Numbered from the stretch's first letter, positions 17,961-27,742 are shown. The stretch is DNA of 64,000 bases from an uncultured Pedobacter sp. (GCF_913776295.1 NZ_CAJYOJ010000060.1:62001-126000); one strand, 5' to 3'. The notes: a model not told the origin generated them from the letters alone. Numbers and translations: made by a program.

Positions 17961-20171
17961 TTGAAAACCGAAATTTTTGCCATCACGCCGCCTTTTACCC
18001 AACTGAATACTCCCTATCCGGCAACGGCTTATATAAAAGGTTTTCTGAATACCAAAGGTATAAACGCTACTCAGGCGGATTTGGGGATTGAGGTGATTTT
18101 AGAATTGTTTTCTAAAAAAGGATTACAAGATCTATTCCATTATACCGAACAGGTTGTTGGACATCCAAAGCCCATAAGCGAAAATGCCAAACGTATTTTT
18201 GCCCTACAGGTTGAATATCTAAAAACCATCGACGCGGTAATCGCTTTTTTACAAGGCAAAAACCCAACATTGGCTTTACAAATCTGCAGTGATGATTTTT
18301 TGCCTCAGGCTTCACGTTTTTCGCAATTGGAAGAATTAGACTGGGCTTTTGGTGCCATGGGTACACAGGATAGAGCCAAACATTTGGCTACGCTTTATCT
18401 AGAAGACATATCTGATTATATTGTTGAATGTATTGACGAAAATTTTGGTTTTAGCCGTTATGCTGAACGTTTGGGCAGAAGCGCAAATTCTTTTGATGAG
18501 TTATATAATGCCTTATCAAAGCAACCCACCTACATAGATCGGATCTTAATCTCAGTTTTAAAAGATAAAATTGAGACCATTCAACCCAGATTATTTTTGA
18601 TTTCTGTTCCATTTCCTGGTAATTTATACAGTGCTTTTCGCTGTGCGCAATGGATAAAAGCCAATTACCCTGAAATTAAAATTTCGATGGGTGGCGGTTT
18701 CCCCAATACCGAATTAAGATCTTTATCAGATACGCGTGTTTTTGAATTTTTTGATTACATCACGTTGGATGATGGCGAACTTCCGATTGAATTATTATAT
18801 CATAATATTACACACCCGATCCCAGCAGAGGCTCACTTTTACAAAAGAACTTTTCTGCTCGAAAATGGCAAGGTAGTTTACCGCAATGATGCTTTTAGAA
18901 ACGATTATAAACAGGCCGACGTAGGTACACCAGATTATGCTGGTCTGCTGTTGGATAAATATATTTCTGTAATTGAAATTGTAAACCCCATGCATCGGAT
19001 GTGGAGTGATGGTCGCTGGAACAAACTCACCATGGCCCATGGCTGTTATTGGGGCAAATGTACTTTTTGCGATATATCACTGGATTACATTAAAGTTTAT
19101 GAACCTGTTGCTGCCAGGTTAATTGTTGATCGAGTAGAGGATTTATATGCCAAAACCGGGCAAAATGGCTTTCATTTTGTCGATGAGGCGGCACCACCTG
19201 CGCTAATGCGTGAGGTTGCACTTGAAATTATTCGAAGGAAACTGGCGGTTACCTGGTGGACCAATATCCGTTTCGAAAAAAGCTTTACTCGTGACTTATG
19301 TTTGCTATTAAAGGCATCAGGATGCATTGCGGTTTCAGGGGGATTGGAAGTCGCATCAGATCGTTTGTTAAAACTGATTGATAAAGGGGTAACGGTAGAA
19401 CAGGTAGCAAAGGTTACCCGCAACTTTACAGAAGCCGGCATCATGGTACATGCTTATCTGATGTACGGATATCCTACGCAAACCGTACAGGAAACAGTTG
19501 ATAGTTTAGAAATGGTACGACAGTTGTTTGAAGCTGGTATTTTACAATCTGGCTTTTGGCACCAGTTTGCCATGACCGCCCATAGCCCTGTCGGGATGTA
19601 TCCAGAAAAATTTGGCGTAGTTAAAGAAACAGAAACTATCGGGACCTTTGCCAATAATGATATCAATTATGTCGATAAAACAGGGATAGACCACAATAAA
19701 TTTAGCTATGGATTAAAAAAGTCGTTGTTTAATTTTATGCATGGCATCTGTTTTGATTATGAATTGCAGGATTGGTTTGAATTTAAAATTCCAAGAACAA
19801 AAATTCCTGCTGACTTTATTGAAAAAGCATTAAATGACGGCGCTCAATTTAGTACTAAACCAACCGCTAAAGTAGTATGGATAGGGGGAAAGCCATCCCT
19901 TGCCTATTTTACAAAATCGAAAAAAGGAAATACCTGGGAAATGGCCTCGCTTACTTTCCATGATAAAAAAGAAACCTTTACCGTTCAAACGAATAAAAAA
20001 GAAGGCGAATGGTTAATGGCCATTTTAAGTAAAATTTCAATCTCGAGTGACCAGGTATATACTTTTCAGGAGATTAAGGCGAATTTTGAACAGGAAATGG
20101 AAAATTTTGAGCTTTTCTGGTATGGTAAACCCATCAATACCTTGCGGGAATATGGTCTTTTAGTATTGTGA
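17961..20171 (+). CDS. B12-binding-domain radical SAM protein
   Basis: 736 residues. The only usable start is TTG at 17961: an in-frame TAA lies at 17925 and no ATG intervenes. The N-terminal part has the layout of a cobalamin-binding domain (residues about 1-330; LFLISVPFPGNLYSAFRCAQWIK and the glycine-rich ISMGGGFPNTE). A radical SAM core follows with its cluster motif CYWGKCTFC at Cys362, Cys367 and Cys370, which is CX4CX2C instead of the usual CX3CX2C. The C-terminal 150 residues are family specific. Substrate unknown. Monocistronic; the 3' end is part of a tandem repeat. Confidence 0.88.
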   Translation: MKTEIFAITPPFTQLNTPYPATAYIKGFLNTKGINATQADLGIEVILELFSKKGLQDLFHYTEQVVGHPKPISENAKRIFALQVEYLKTIDAVIAFLQGKNPTLALQICSDDFLPQASRFSQLEELDWAFGAMGTQDRAKHLATLYLEDISDYIVECIDENFGFSRYAERLGRSANSFDELYNALSKQPTYIDRILISVLKDKIETIQPRLFLISVPFPGNLYSAFRCAQWIKANYPEIKISMGGGFPNTELRSLSDTRVFEFFDYITLDDGELPIELLYHNITHPIPAEAHFYKRTFLLENGKVVYRNDAFRNDYKQADVGTPDYAGLLLDKYISVIEIVNPMHRMWSDGRWNKLTMAHGCYWGKCTFCDISLDYIKVYEPVAARLIVDRVEDLYAKTGQNGFHFVDEAAPPALMREVALEIIRRKLAVTWWTNIRFEKSFTRDLCLLLKASGCIAVSGGLEVASDRLLKLIDKGVTVEQVAKVTRNFTEAGIMVHAYLMYGYPTQTVQETVDSLEMVRQLFEAGILQSGFWHQFAMTAHSPVGMYPEKFGVVKETETIGTFANNDINYVDKTGIDHNKFSYGLKKSLFNFMHGICFDYELQDWFEFKIPRTKIPADFIEKALNDGAQFSTKPTAKVVWIGGKPSLAYFTKSKKGNTWEMASLTFHDKKETFTVQTNKKEGEWLMAILSKISISSDQVYTFQEIKANFEQEMENFELFWYGKPINTLREYGLLVL

Positions 20172-20390
20172 ATAAGTGCTCACGCTCGTTTCCAGCGAGC
20201 GTGAAATATCCTGACGATTCAATCGTCTTTCTATAGCAGCATTCGTTTAGAAACGAGCGCAAACCTGAATATGTTTTTTTTAGTATTGTAAATAAGTGCT
20301 CACGCTCGTTTCCAACGAGCGTGAAACAGCCTGACGATTCAATCGTCTTTCTATAGCTACACTCGTTAGAAACGAGCGCAAACCTGATCG
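20161..20390. repeat. 120-base tandem duplication with three hairpins per unit
   Basis: Two copies with an exact 120-base period start at 20161 and 20281. Each has CACGCTCG/CGAGCGTG (20181-20203; 20301-20323), GACGATT-c-AATCGTC (20213-20227 in copy 1) and a CTCGTT/AACGAG-type hairpin (20362-20376 in copy 2). The first copy begins inside the last codons of the radical SAM gene. Confidence 0.85.
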
Positions 20391-20393
20391 AAA

Positions 20394-20657
20394 TTACATC
20401 TTCATTTTAAAGTGCGTTAGAAAGTAAATGATGCAAATCAGTACGATCGAATTTAAGATTAAGAGCAGCCATGAAACAACCGATTTTCTATCTTTCATCA
20501 CCGATATAAATGCAGTGATATAGGCCATTGCAATTAGTGCTAAAAACAGGTTTACCATCTGAATACCCAAAATGTAATATCCGCTGTAAGAGAATACCGC
20601 TATGCCTAAGATTAGGAATATGATTGATGCTATGGAGTAGAAGTTATTCGGTTTCAT
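20394..20657 (-). CDS. Small membrane protein of unknown function
   Basis: 87 residues with three predicted transmembrane helices (IASIIFLILGIAVFSYSGYYIL, MVNLFLALIAMAYITAFISV, VVSWLLLILNSIVLICIIYFL). It lies 7 bases downstream of the S41 peptidase gene on the same strand and is likely co-transcribed with it. No motif suggests a function. Confidence 0.6.
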   Translation of the reverse strand: MKPNNFYSIASIIFLILGIAVFSYSGYYILGIQMVNLFLALIAMAYITAFISVMKDRKSVVSWLLLILNSIVLICIIYFLTHFKMKM

Positions 20658-20664
20658 ATAACAA

Positions 20665-22083
20665 TTACAAATTACCTTTTTTTTTGATATCTTGAATTGC
20701 CCAATTTAGCTCTAGATCTTTGTTATCCAAATAATCTTCCAAAGTATAGTTGATTTTTATATCGGGGATTATACCATGACCAATCGTGAGCGACGGCTCT
20801 GGTAGTTTAAAAGGGATCATTCCGATGCTATATACAATTGCCGTGTTTTTTAATCTACTGTTAAAATACGTGCCTGCGTTTATGTTATTTCTTCCTCCGC
20901 CTGTCTCCTCACCAATCAAAATTCCTCTTTTTGCCAAGGAGAGCGTATTTGCAAATATACTGGTCGCAGAAAATGTTCCTCCATTTACCAGAATGTATAA
21001 TTTGTTTTTGTAAGCATTGCTAAAAGGAATCAGCTTTCCATAGCCGTTTCGGTTAAATTCTTTAACATAATTAATCTGCTTTCGTCGATTACTGTCTAAA
21101 GTCGGTAATAACACTCCTTTAATCAGTTCCTGTGGAAATTCAATGGGGCATATAGGCTTTTTAATAAAAAACTTTAAAAAATGACACATCAAAAAGATGT
21201 CACCACCTGTATTGCCTCTTAAATCTAGTACCAGATTTTCCATATTTGATAGCTGGTTATTAAAAAGATCAACGTCAGCCTGCTCCAATTTGGCTGTAAA
21301 GGTATTTACTTTTAAATATGCAGTATGAGTGCCCAGTTCTTTATAATCCAAAAATTTGAGCTGAAAGGGTCCCTTGTGTTTGCTGTTTTGCAGAGCAACT
21401 TTAATATCATAAGGTTTTCCGATAAGATAGGTGCTATCCAGAATATTACCCTGTCGGAATACCACATTTAAACTGTCTTTATTCTTAAAGATCTGCCAGA
21501 TATTGGTTAGATTTCCATTGTTCAATAAAAAATATTTAAATGTGCTATTGTATCCGTCTGAAAAGCATTTTTGTAAAGCATTCTTAATGATTTCAAAAGA
21601 TGGAAGATCATTTATACTAACAATTTCTGATCCAGCTGTCAACTTCGAGTTACGATCTTGATTTTCAATTATAAAAATCTTTCCATTTATAATCTTTAAA
21701 TTTAATTGCTCAAAGGGAGATAGATAAGGCCTGCCATATTTAAGGTAATCACTATCAGTTACTTTTGCTGGTTCAAAAAAATCAATCTTTAAATGTCCAT
21801 CTCCAATTTCACTTAATAGGGGTAATAATTTAAGATATAAATCTGCTGATGTTAATGGGTTTTCAATCGATGATTTTAGACTATCTATCTGCCATTCAAA
21901 TCTCGTTTTTTTAATATATTGGTAAAGTTGAAGATGATGCTTTTTTAAATCCGTATATAACTGATCAATGTCTTTCCTGATTTCATCAGCACTGTGTCTC
22001 TCTTCCAATTGATGGTAAAGGTATTGTGCGCTTGAAATATCTACCAGGACAAATAGCAATATTAATGTGATATAAAATCTCAT
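20665..22083 (-). CDS. Secreted S41-family peptidase
   Basis: The start at 22083 gives a signal peptide (MRFYITLILLFVLVDISSA); the ATG at 22104 adds only seven residues. An S41 N-terminal helical part (EIGDGHLKIDF) is followed by a PDZ-like stretch (IVSINDLPSFEIIKNAL) and the S41 catalytic core: NLVLDLRGNTGGD, then NGGTFSATSIFANTL with the nucleophile Ser, then IGEETGGGRNNINAG. Length 472 residues. Members act in the periplasm on unfolded or specific proteins; the target here is unknown. Its end is 7 bases from a small membrane protein gene and its start is 31 bases from the end of the amidohydrolase gene. Confidence 0.88.
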   Translation of the reverse strand: MRFYITLILLFVLVDISSAQYLYHQLEERHSADEIRKDIDQLYTDLKKHHLQLYQYIKKTRFEWQIDSLKSSIENPLTSADLYLKLLPLLSEIGDGHLKIDFFEPAKVTDSDYLKYGRPYLSPFEQLNLKIINGKIFIIENQDRNSKLTAGSEIVSINDLPSFEIIKNALQKCFSDGYNSTFKYFLLNNGNLTNIWQIFKNKDSLNVVFRQGNILDSTYLIGKPYDIKVALQNSKHKGPFQLKFLDYKELGTHTAYLKVNTFTAKLEQADVDLFNNQLSNMENLVLDLRGNTGGDIFLMCHFLKFFIKKPICPIEFPQELIKGVLLPTLDSNRRKQINYVKEFNRNGYGKLIPFSNAYKNKLYILVNGGTFSATSIFANTLSLAKRGILIGEETGGGRNNINAGTYFNSRLKNTAIVYSIGMIPFKLPEPSLTIGHGIIPDIKINYTLEDYLDNKDLELNWAIQDIKKKGNL

Positions 22084-22113
22084 CTGATCAGAAACTATTT
22101 TCAAATTTATTGA

Positions 22114-25100
22114 TTAATCACAATGTGGAACAGTAAAAGTCCAGGTTTCTGACGCTCCGTTTGGAATAATATAGCCGTTTCCTTTTGCATTTTCAAACCA
22201 CAGTTTGCCACGAAGTTTTTCACGCGTACCAACCTCATTTAATGTCGCACTATCATAAAGCCGGCCATTGATCATGACATATTTTATTTTTTCCGAATTA
22301 CGGATGTCATCCAAAGGGTTTGCATCCATAATCACCATGTCTGCAAGTTTACCCACTTCTAATGAACCAATTTCTTTATTCATGCCCAAATAACTCGCCC
22401 CATTCAATGTAGCTGCCCTGATGGCCTGCAGCGGACTAAAGCCACCTTGCACCAGCATCCACAGTTCCCAATGCGCTCCTAAACCTTGAATCTGCCCATG
22501 TGCACCAAGGTTAACTTTGGTGCCACCATCAGCAATTTGTTTGGTGGCTTTGGCAACTTCAATATGGTTGTAGTCGCTGTACTCTGATGTAGTACGGCGG
22601 CGGGCTCTTGCATCAATAATGGAACGGGGTGTATAAGTCATCAGTTTTTCGTTTTCCCAAACATTGGTTCTGTCATACCAGTAGTTTTCGCCCCACTGGC
22701 CACCATAAGCTACAATTAAAGTAGGGGTATAGGCTACTTCCGTATTGTTCCAAAGGGTGGTCACATCTTTGTAAACCGGCAAAACAGGAATACTGTGCTC
22801 AATGCCGGTATGTCCATCTGCAATCATATTCATATTGGTGAAAAATGTAGATCCGCCTTCAGGTACAACTTCCATTTTAAGCTGACGGGCTGCTTCCAAA
22901 ATCTGTTGACGTTGCTCTCTGCGAGGCTGGTTATAAGATTTAACCGAGAATGCGCCAACGGCCTTTAAACGGCGCAGGTTGGATAATGCATCATCCAGAC
23001 TATTAATTACAACTTTGAAATCACCATCAGCACCATATAAAATTGATCCTGTAGAATAAACCCGCGGACCAATCATTCTGCCGGCCTTAAGCATTTCACT
23101 CTGGCTAAAAACCATTTCAGTATTGCTTGACGGATCGTGTGAAGTGGTTACACCAAAAGCCAGGTTAGCCATATAACTCCAGTCGCTCTGCGGCGTTATT
23201 CCATCCGGACTCGTCCGCAAGTGGGCATGAACGTCAACAATGCCCGGCATGATGGTTTTACCATTAACATCGATTACTTTGGCGTTGGCCGGAATATTTA
23301 CCGCATCTGCTTTTCCTATCGCCGTAATTTTATTTCCGTTGGTAATGATGGTTCCGTTTTCGATAACTTCATCGCCTTTCATCGAAATAATTCTTGCTCC
23401 TTTCAGTGCAACTGTTCCGGTAGGGATATCAGACTTTAATACCAAATTAATGTCTATTGCAGCAGCTTCCGTTTTAGGCGTAGTTCCATCAAAATTGAAT
23501 GCACTGTTTACATCAATAGTGAAATACCTGGGACCTAATGTCCAATGCAGGCTTTTGCTATCTGCACTCCATTGTATGTATGTTCCGCCATCAGTAGTGA
23601 CTTTGGTGACCGGGATAGCCTTATTGCCTGCAGATGCATCCTGCGGCGTACCGATATTAATCATCGGTGTGATGTAAACATTAAATAATTCGTTAAAGGC
23701 TAACCATTTATTGTCCGGACTGATCACAAACTGATTTGCATATTGAGAAGTAAAATGTGTTCTTTCATTTGCTCCATTTAAGTCGATACTTTTCAGCGCT
23801 TTTTTGCCATCGGCATAACTCTGAAAATAAATACGGGTGTCGGTATTATTGAATTGCGGGCGGATGCCATTATCCGAAATCAACGTTTTAGCGCCACCAT
23901 TGGCCGGCATGATAAAAATACCCGTGCCACGCCCAAAGTTATATCCTAAAATATCGTTTCCACTTCCTTTTCTGAAAACAATTTTATCTCCTTTGGCAGA
24001 ATATTGGGGCGAATAATAAAATCCTTTTTCATCACTCAACATAATGGTTTTTCCAGATTTCACATCCGTCCGTTTTATTGCTCCGCGCAACTCGTCGCTC
24101 CATGTCGTATAAACAACGTATTTTCCGTCAGGGCTAAAGGCTGGTTCAAATTCAAAATCCAGTCCGTTGGTTAACCTTTCTGGTATTCCTGCTGGTAATT
24201 CCTGTTTATACAAGTATCCTGCTGCGTTAAAAACAACTGTCTTTCCATCAGGCGAGGTAGTTAATTGCCTTAACATTTTTGCGGAAAATTCGTTACTAAA
24301 AACCTGCTGCTCAAAATGTAGTGCTTTTTGTACGGTTTGGATGGTATTGGCCTGAAAGGGGATAGTGGTATTGATCAATGTACCAATTTCAGTTTTTCTG
24401 ATTTTCCCTTTTGCATAAAAAACGATGCTTTTACTATCCGGTGTCCAGGCAAAATTTGGGTAGACTCCAAAAATAGCCCATGTTTCCTGTTGATCATGGG
24501 ATAAATCTTCATTTACAGGCCACTCTTCTCCGGTTTTAAGATTTTGTACGTACAAGGTAGATTTTAACCTTACGCGTTTTACAAAGGCAATTAAATTTCC
24601 GTCAGGAGAAACCTGCGGACGACAGGCACCACCCTGTTCATCAATGAGGGTGATTAATTTTCCTGTAGTTAAATCCAGCTGGCGGATGGCATAAATGGTT
24701 CCATTGGGGTCTTTACTGTATTCGAAATTGGGGCCTGGACTTACATCTTCGCTGAAGTAAACATATCTGCCATCGGGTGACACGTTCGGCTCACCTGCAT
24801 CCTGCTGGTCGTTTTTTCTTTTGGTTAACTGCACACCGTCTCCGCCATTGATGTTATACATCCACATTTCGCCTGCGCCTAAAGAACGGCTAGCCGTAAA
24901 ATGCTTGCGTGCAATAATATATTCGCTGTTTGGCATCCAGGTGGCGTTATTCAGTAACCTAAAGTTTTCTTTAGTAATCTGTTTTTTACCAGAACCATCC
25001 CGGTTCATGATCCAGATGTTATCTCCACCGCTTTTATCACTCGTATAGGAAATATATTTTCCGTTAGGGCTAAAGCGCGGCTGAACATCCCAAGCAACAC

Positions 25101-25341
25101 CTCCGCTAATCAGTTTTGCCACGCCTCCCGTGATTGGCATAACATAAATGTCGCCCAGTAAATCAAAAACAATTTCCTGCCCGTCAGGACTTACATCCAG
25201 GTTCATCCACGTACCTTCATCCGTATTTAACGTGAAATTCTTCGTGGTGCCCTGGTATTTTTCAATGTCCCATTTTTTTTCCTGGGCATTAGCAGTAGAA
25301 AATAATAGCGAGAGAGCGGCTAGAAAATAAAAGTGTTTCAT
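22114..25341 (-). CDS. Secreted PD40 beta-propeller-amidohydrolase fusion
   Basis: A 1075-residue secreted protein (signal peptide MKHFYFLAALSLLFSTANA). Residues about 40-640 contain repeated TolB/PD40-type blades with the SPDGQEIVF, SPNGKYISYTS, SPDGRYVYFS and SPDGKTVVF signatures, forming a beta propeller. Residues about 660-1050 form a metal-dependent amidohydrolase: metal ligands HAH in IVDVHAHLR, His in GHTGIEHSI, and LGAHGQIQGLGAH with later ATLNGASYLGM. The fusion is found in several environmental Bacteroidota and is annotated as amidohydrolase or Tol-Pal-system-like protein; the natural substrate is unknown. It could be an imidazolonepropionase- or prolidase-like enzyme. Confidence 0.9.
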   Translation of the reverse strand: MKHFYFLAALSLLFSTANAQEKKWDIEKYQGTTKNFTLNTDEGTWMNLDVSPDGQEIVFDLLGDIYVMPITGGVAKLISGGVAWDVQPRFSPNGKYISYTSDKSGGDNIWIMNRDGSGKKQITKENFRLLNNATWMPNSEYIIARKHFTASRSLGAGEMWMYNINGGDGVQLTKRKNDQQDAGEPNVSPDGRYVYFSEDVSPGPNFEYSKDPNGTIYAIRQLDLTTGKLITLIDEQGGACRPQVSPDGNLIAFVKRVRLKSTLYVQNLKTGEEWPVNEDLSHDQQETWAIFGVYPNFAWTPDSKSIVFYAKGKIRKTEIGTLINTTIPFQANTIQTVQKALHFEQQVFSNEFSAKMLRQLTTSPDGKTVVFNAAGYLYKQELPAGIPERLTNGLDFEFEPAFSPDGKYVVYTTWSDELRGAIKRTDVKSGKTIMLSDEKGFYYSPQYSAKGDKIVFRKGSGNDILGYNFGRGTGIFIMPANGGAKTLISDNGIRPQFNNTDTRIYFQSYADGKKALKSIDLNGANERTHFTSQYANQFVISPDNKWLAFNELFNVYITPMINIGTPQDASAGNKAIPVTKVTTDGGTYIQWSADSKSLHWTLGPRYFTIDVNSAFNFDGTTPKTEAAAIDINLVLKSDIPTGTVALKGARIISMKGDEVIENGTIITNGNKITAIGKADAVNIPANAKVIDVNGKTIMPGIVDVHAHLRTSPDGITPQSDWSYMANLAFGVTTSHDPSSNTEMVFSQSEMLKAGRMIGPRVYSTGSILYGADGDFKVVINSLDDALSNLRRLKAVGAFSVKSYNQPRREQRQQILEAARQLKMEVVPEGGSTFFTNMNMIADGHTGIEHSIPVLPVYKDVTTLWNNTEVAYTPTLIVAYGGQWGENYWYDRTNVWENEKLMTYTPRSIIDARARRRTTSEYSDYNHIEVAKATKQIADGGTKVNLGAHGQIQGLGAHWELWMLVQGGFSPLQAIRAATLNGASYLGMNKEIGSLEVGKLADMVIMDANPLDDIRNSEKIKYVMINGRLYDSATLNEVGTREKLRGKLWFENAKGNGYIIPNGASETWTFTVPHCD

Positions 25342-25793
25342 TATATGTACTGGATGGTTATTTAAACAATTCTTGTATTTTTCTTTGAAGTAATTTTTTT
25401 AAAATTTCAATTGTCTCCAAACTGTTGAACGTTTTATGATGCTTAATAAGTTTGTACTTTACATTGCTCTCCAGTACTACTGAGAGTTTTGAATAATTTA
25501 TTTCAATCAAGTCCGTCATTTCTAGCGAAGTGTAACGCAGTCGAGAACCCGAAGGCTCAGCGAAGCTAAATCTATTGTAGATTTCTCTCCGCCTCTACTG
25601 GCAGGCCTGTCCGCACAGGCGGGCATTTCGCTTCGATTCATCCGATATCCATCGGATCGAGACGAGCATTCTATAAATTTAATCCTTCTTATTGAGCAAA
25701 GTTAAGAATCTTTTGTAAAGATGATTTTTTCAATTTCCAACAATAATAAGTGGCGATTTTGGATTAAATGTATAGTTTTGATATCGCCGATTT
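25342..25793. other. 452-base spacer with a composite palindromic repeat
   Basis: No gene seen. From about 25515 to 25675 there is a repeat-like segment containing three perfect hairpins: AAATCTA-ttg-TAGATTT (25568-25584), GCCTGT-ccgc-ACAGGC (25605-25620) and ATCCGAT-atcc-ATCGGAT (25640-25657). The phrase gcgaagtgtaacgcagtcgagaa precedes them. The right end carries the recQ promoter. Confidence 0.65.
25773..25780 (+). promoter_or_regulatory. -7 promoter element of recQ
   Basis: TAGTTTTG matches TAnnTTTG and lies 13 bases before the recQ ATG. Confidence 0.5.
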
Positions 25794-27692
25794 ATGACAG
25801 CAATAGAGATTTTACAAAAATATTGGGGACATCAGGCTTTTAGACCATTACAGGAAGACATTATTGCTTCGGTTTTGGAGGGAAAAGACACTTTAGCACT
25901 TTTGCCAACAGGCGGAGGTAAATCAATCTGCTTTCAGGTACCAGCACTGGTAAAAGAAGGAATTTGTATCGTGGTTTCTCCGCTGATTGCCCTGATGAAA
26001 GATCAGGTAGAACACCTGAAATCGAAAGGGATCGAGGCCATAGCCATTTATGCCGGTATGGGTAAGCGTGAAATCGATATTTTGCTTGATAACTGCATCT
26101 ATGGTAAAGTGAAATTCCTGTATCTGTCTCCTGAAAGATTGCTGTCGGAGTTGGTTCAGGTCAGGATTTCTTACATGAATGTAAATCTGATTGCGGTTGA
26201 TGAAGCACACTGTATTTCGCAATGGGGTTACGATTTTCGTCCGCCGTACTTACAGCTATCCAAACTGCGCGAAATTTTACCTGATATCCCGGTTCTGGCA
26301 CTTACTGCAACCGCGACCGAATTTGTACGACAAGATATCTTAGCCAAACTGGAAATGAAAGACCCACAGGTTTTTGTGAAAAGTTTTGCCAGGGATAATT
26401 TAAGTTATGTGGTTGTTGGTAATGAAGATAAATATAAAAAGCTGATCAATATCTGCAAAAATGTGAAGGGTACCGGTTTGGTGTATGTTCGCAATCGCCG
26501 GGAAACTGCAGAAGTAGCCAATTTTATCAACCGAAACGGAATTAAAGCCGATTTTTATCATGCCGGACTGGAACGTGATGTACGCTTTTTGAAGCAGGAA
26601 GAATGGAAGAACAACAAAATCCGGATTATGGTGGCTACCAATGCTTTTGGAATGGGAATAGATAAAGCAGACGTTCGTTTTGTGGTGCATTTGGATCTGC
26701 CAGAAAGTTTAGAAGCCTATTACCAGGAAGCCGGCAGGGCAGGGCGCGATGAAAAACGAAGCTATGCCGTTTTATTGGCTAATCAAGCCGATATTATTGG
26801 CTTAGAATCAAGGTATTTAGATAATTTTCCCTCATCAGAAGAAATCAGAAAAACATATCATTACCTGGGCAATTATTTTCAACTGGCATTTGGCGCGGGC
26901 GAAGGTTTAACCTTTGCTTTCGATATCGCTGATTTTTGCAAACGATTTAACGTTAACGTTTTAAAAACAATTTATGCACTGAAATTTCTGGAACATGATG
27001 GCTATATTACCTTTTCAGAAAGTGTTTTCCTACCCTCCAGGATCATGTTTATCGCCGGTCACGAGGATATTTATCGTTTTCAGATCGAAAACAAGGCCTA
27101 TGACGGGATTATAAAGACAATTTTACGCTCATATGGTGGGGCTTTTGATGGCTTTGTTAAAATCAATGAAGCAGATTTGGCTAAAAGAACAGGGTTATCG
27201 TATAAGGACGTTGTTGTTCTGCTAAATAAATTACAAGCAATCGAGTTGCTCACTTATATTCAGCAAACAGACCAGCCGCAATTGCAGTATATCAGGCCGA
27301 GGGTAGATATGGATCATTTTGATCTGGATGTGAAATATCTGGAACTGAGAAAGGATATTCTACACAAACAGATCAATGCTGTGGTAGCCTATGCTTCGTC
27401 TAATTTATGCCGAAGTATTCAGCTACTTCATTATTTTGATGAACACCATGCTGCAAAATGTGGCGTTTGCGACGTTTGTCTGGCCGAAAAGAAAGCCGAA
27501 AACCACCATTCTGTACGGGAAGAAATCGATTATGAAATTATTTCTTTGCTCCAGCAACAAACGCTCAGCCTTGATGATTTGGTTATTCATATTAAAAACG
27601 GCACAGAAACAGATCGAATTGATGCTATAAGAGAGTTACTGGATGCAGGGAAGATTAAAACTGATGGGAAGAAGTATTATTTGGAGATGTGA
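25794..27692 (+). CDS. recQ: RecQ-family ATP-dependent DNA helicase
   Basis: A 632-residue 3'-5' DNA helicase for recombination and repair. Motif I is LLPTGGGKSICFQVPAL, motif Ia SPLIALMKDQVEHL, motif II DEAHCISQWGYDFRPPY, motif III ALTATAT, and motif VI QEAGRAGRDEKRSYAVL. The RecQ zinc-binding region is at residues about 540-570 (Cys pairs in CRSIQLLHYF and KCGVCDVC). A winged-helix region is present but a clear HRDC domain is not, which matches the shorter of the RecQ types found in Bacteroidota. The stop codon lies within the first unit of a heptamer repeat. Confidence 0.95.
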   Translation: MTAIEILQKYWGHQAFRPLQEDIIASVLEGKDTLALLPTGGGKSICFQVPALVKEGICIVVSPLIALMKDQVEHLKSKGIEAIAIYAGMGKREIDILLDNCIYGKVKFLYLSPERLLSELVQVRISYMNVNLIAVDEAHCISQWGYDFRPPYLQLSKLREILPDIPVLALTATATEFVRQDILAKLEMKDPQVFVKSFARDNLSYVVVGNEDKYKKLINICKNVKGTGLVYVRNRRETAEVANFINRNGIKADFYHAGLERDVRFLKQEEWKNNKIRIMVATNAFGMGIDKADVRFVVHLDLPESLEAYYQEAGRAGRDEKRSYAVLLANQADIIGLESRYLDNFPSSEEIRKTYHYLGNYFQLAFGAGEGLTFAFDIADFCKRFNVNVLKTIYALKFLEHDGYITFSESVFLPSRIMFIAGHEDIYRFQIENKAYDGIIKTILRSYGGAFDGFVKINEADLAKRTGLSYKDVVVLLNKLQAIELLTYIQQTDQPQLQYIRPRVDMDHFDLDVKYLELRKDILHKQINAVVAYASSNLCRSIQLLHYFDEHHAAKCGVCDVCLAEKKAENHHSVREEIDYEIISLLQQQTLSLDDLVIHIKNGTETDRIDAIRELLDAGKIKTDGKKYYLEM

Positions 27693-27742
27693 GATGTGAG
27701 ATGTGAGATGTGAGTTGGGAGTTGGGAGTTGGGAGTTGGGAG
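27684..27742 (+). repeat. Heptamer tandem array at the recQ stop codon
   Basis: Four copies of GAGATGT (27684-27711) followed by four copies of GAGTTGG (27712-27739) and a partial unit. The first unit overlaps the last two codons and stop of recQ. Confidence 0.9.

Noticed and set aside
20161..20390. Possible CRISPR-like repeats
   Set aside because: Only two units of 120 bases, no spacers of constant size and no cas genes; it is a tandem duplication with hairpins.
23240..23677. 145-codon frame opposite the amidohydrolase
   Set aside because: Shadow frame; the minus strand encodes the conserved metal site here.
25342..25793. tRNA or small RNA gene in the spacer with several hairpins
   Set aside because: No cloverleaf, no TTCGA-type T-loop in proper context and no terminator; the hairpins look like a repeat.
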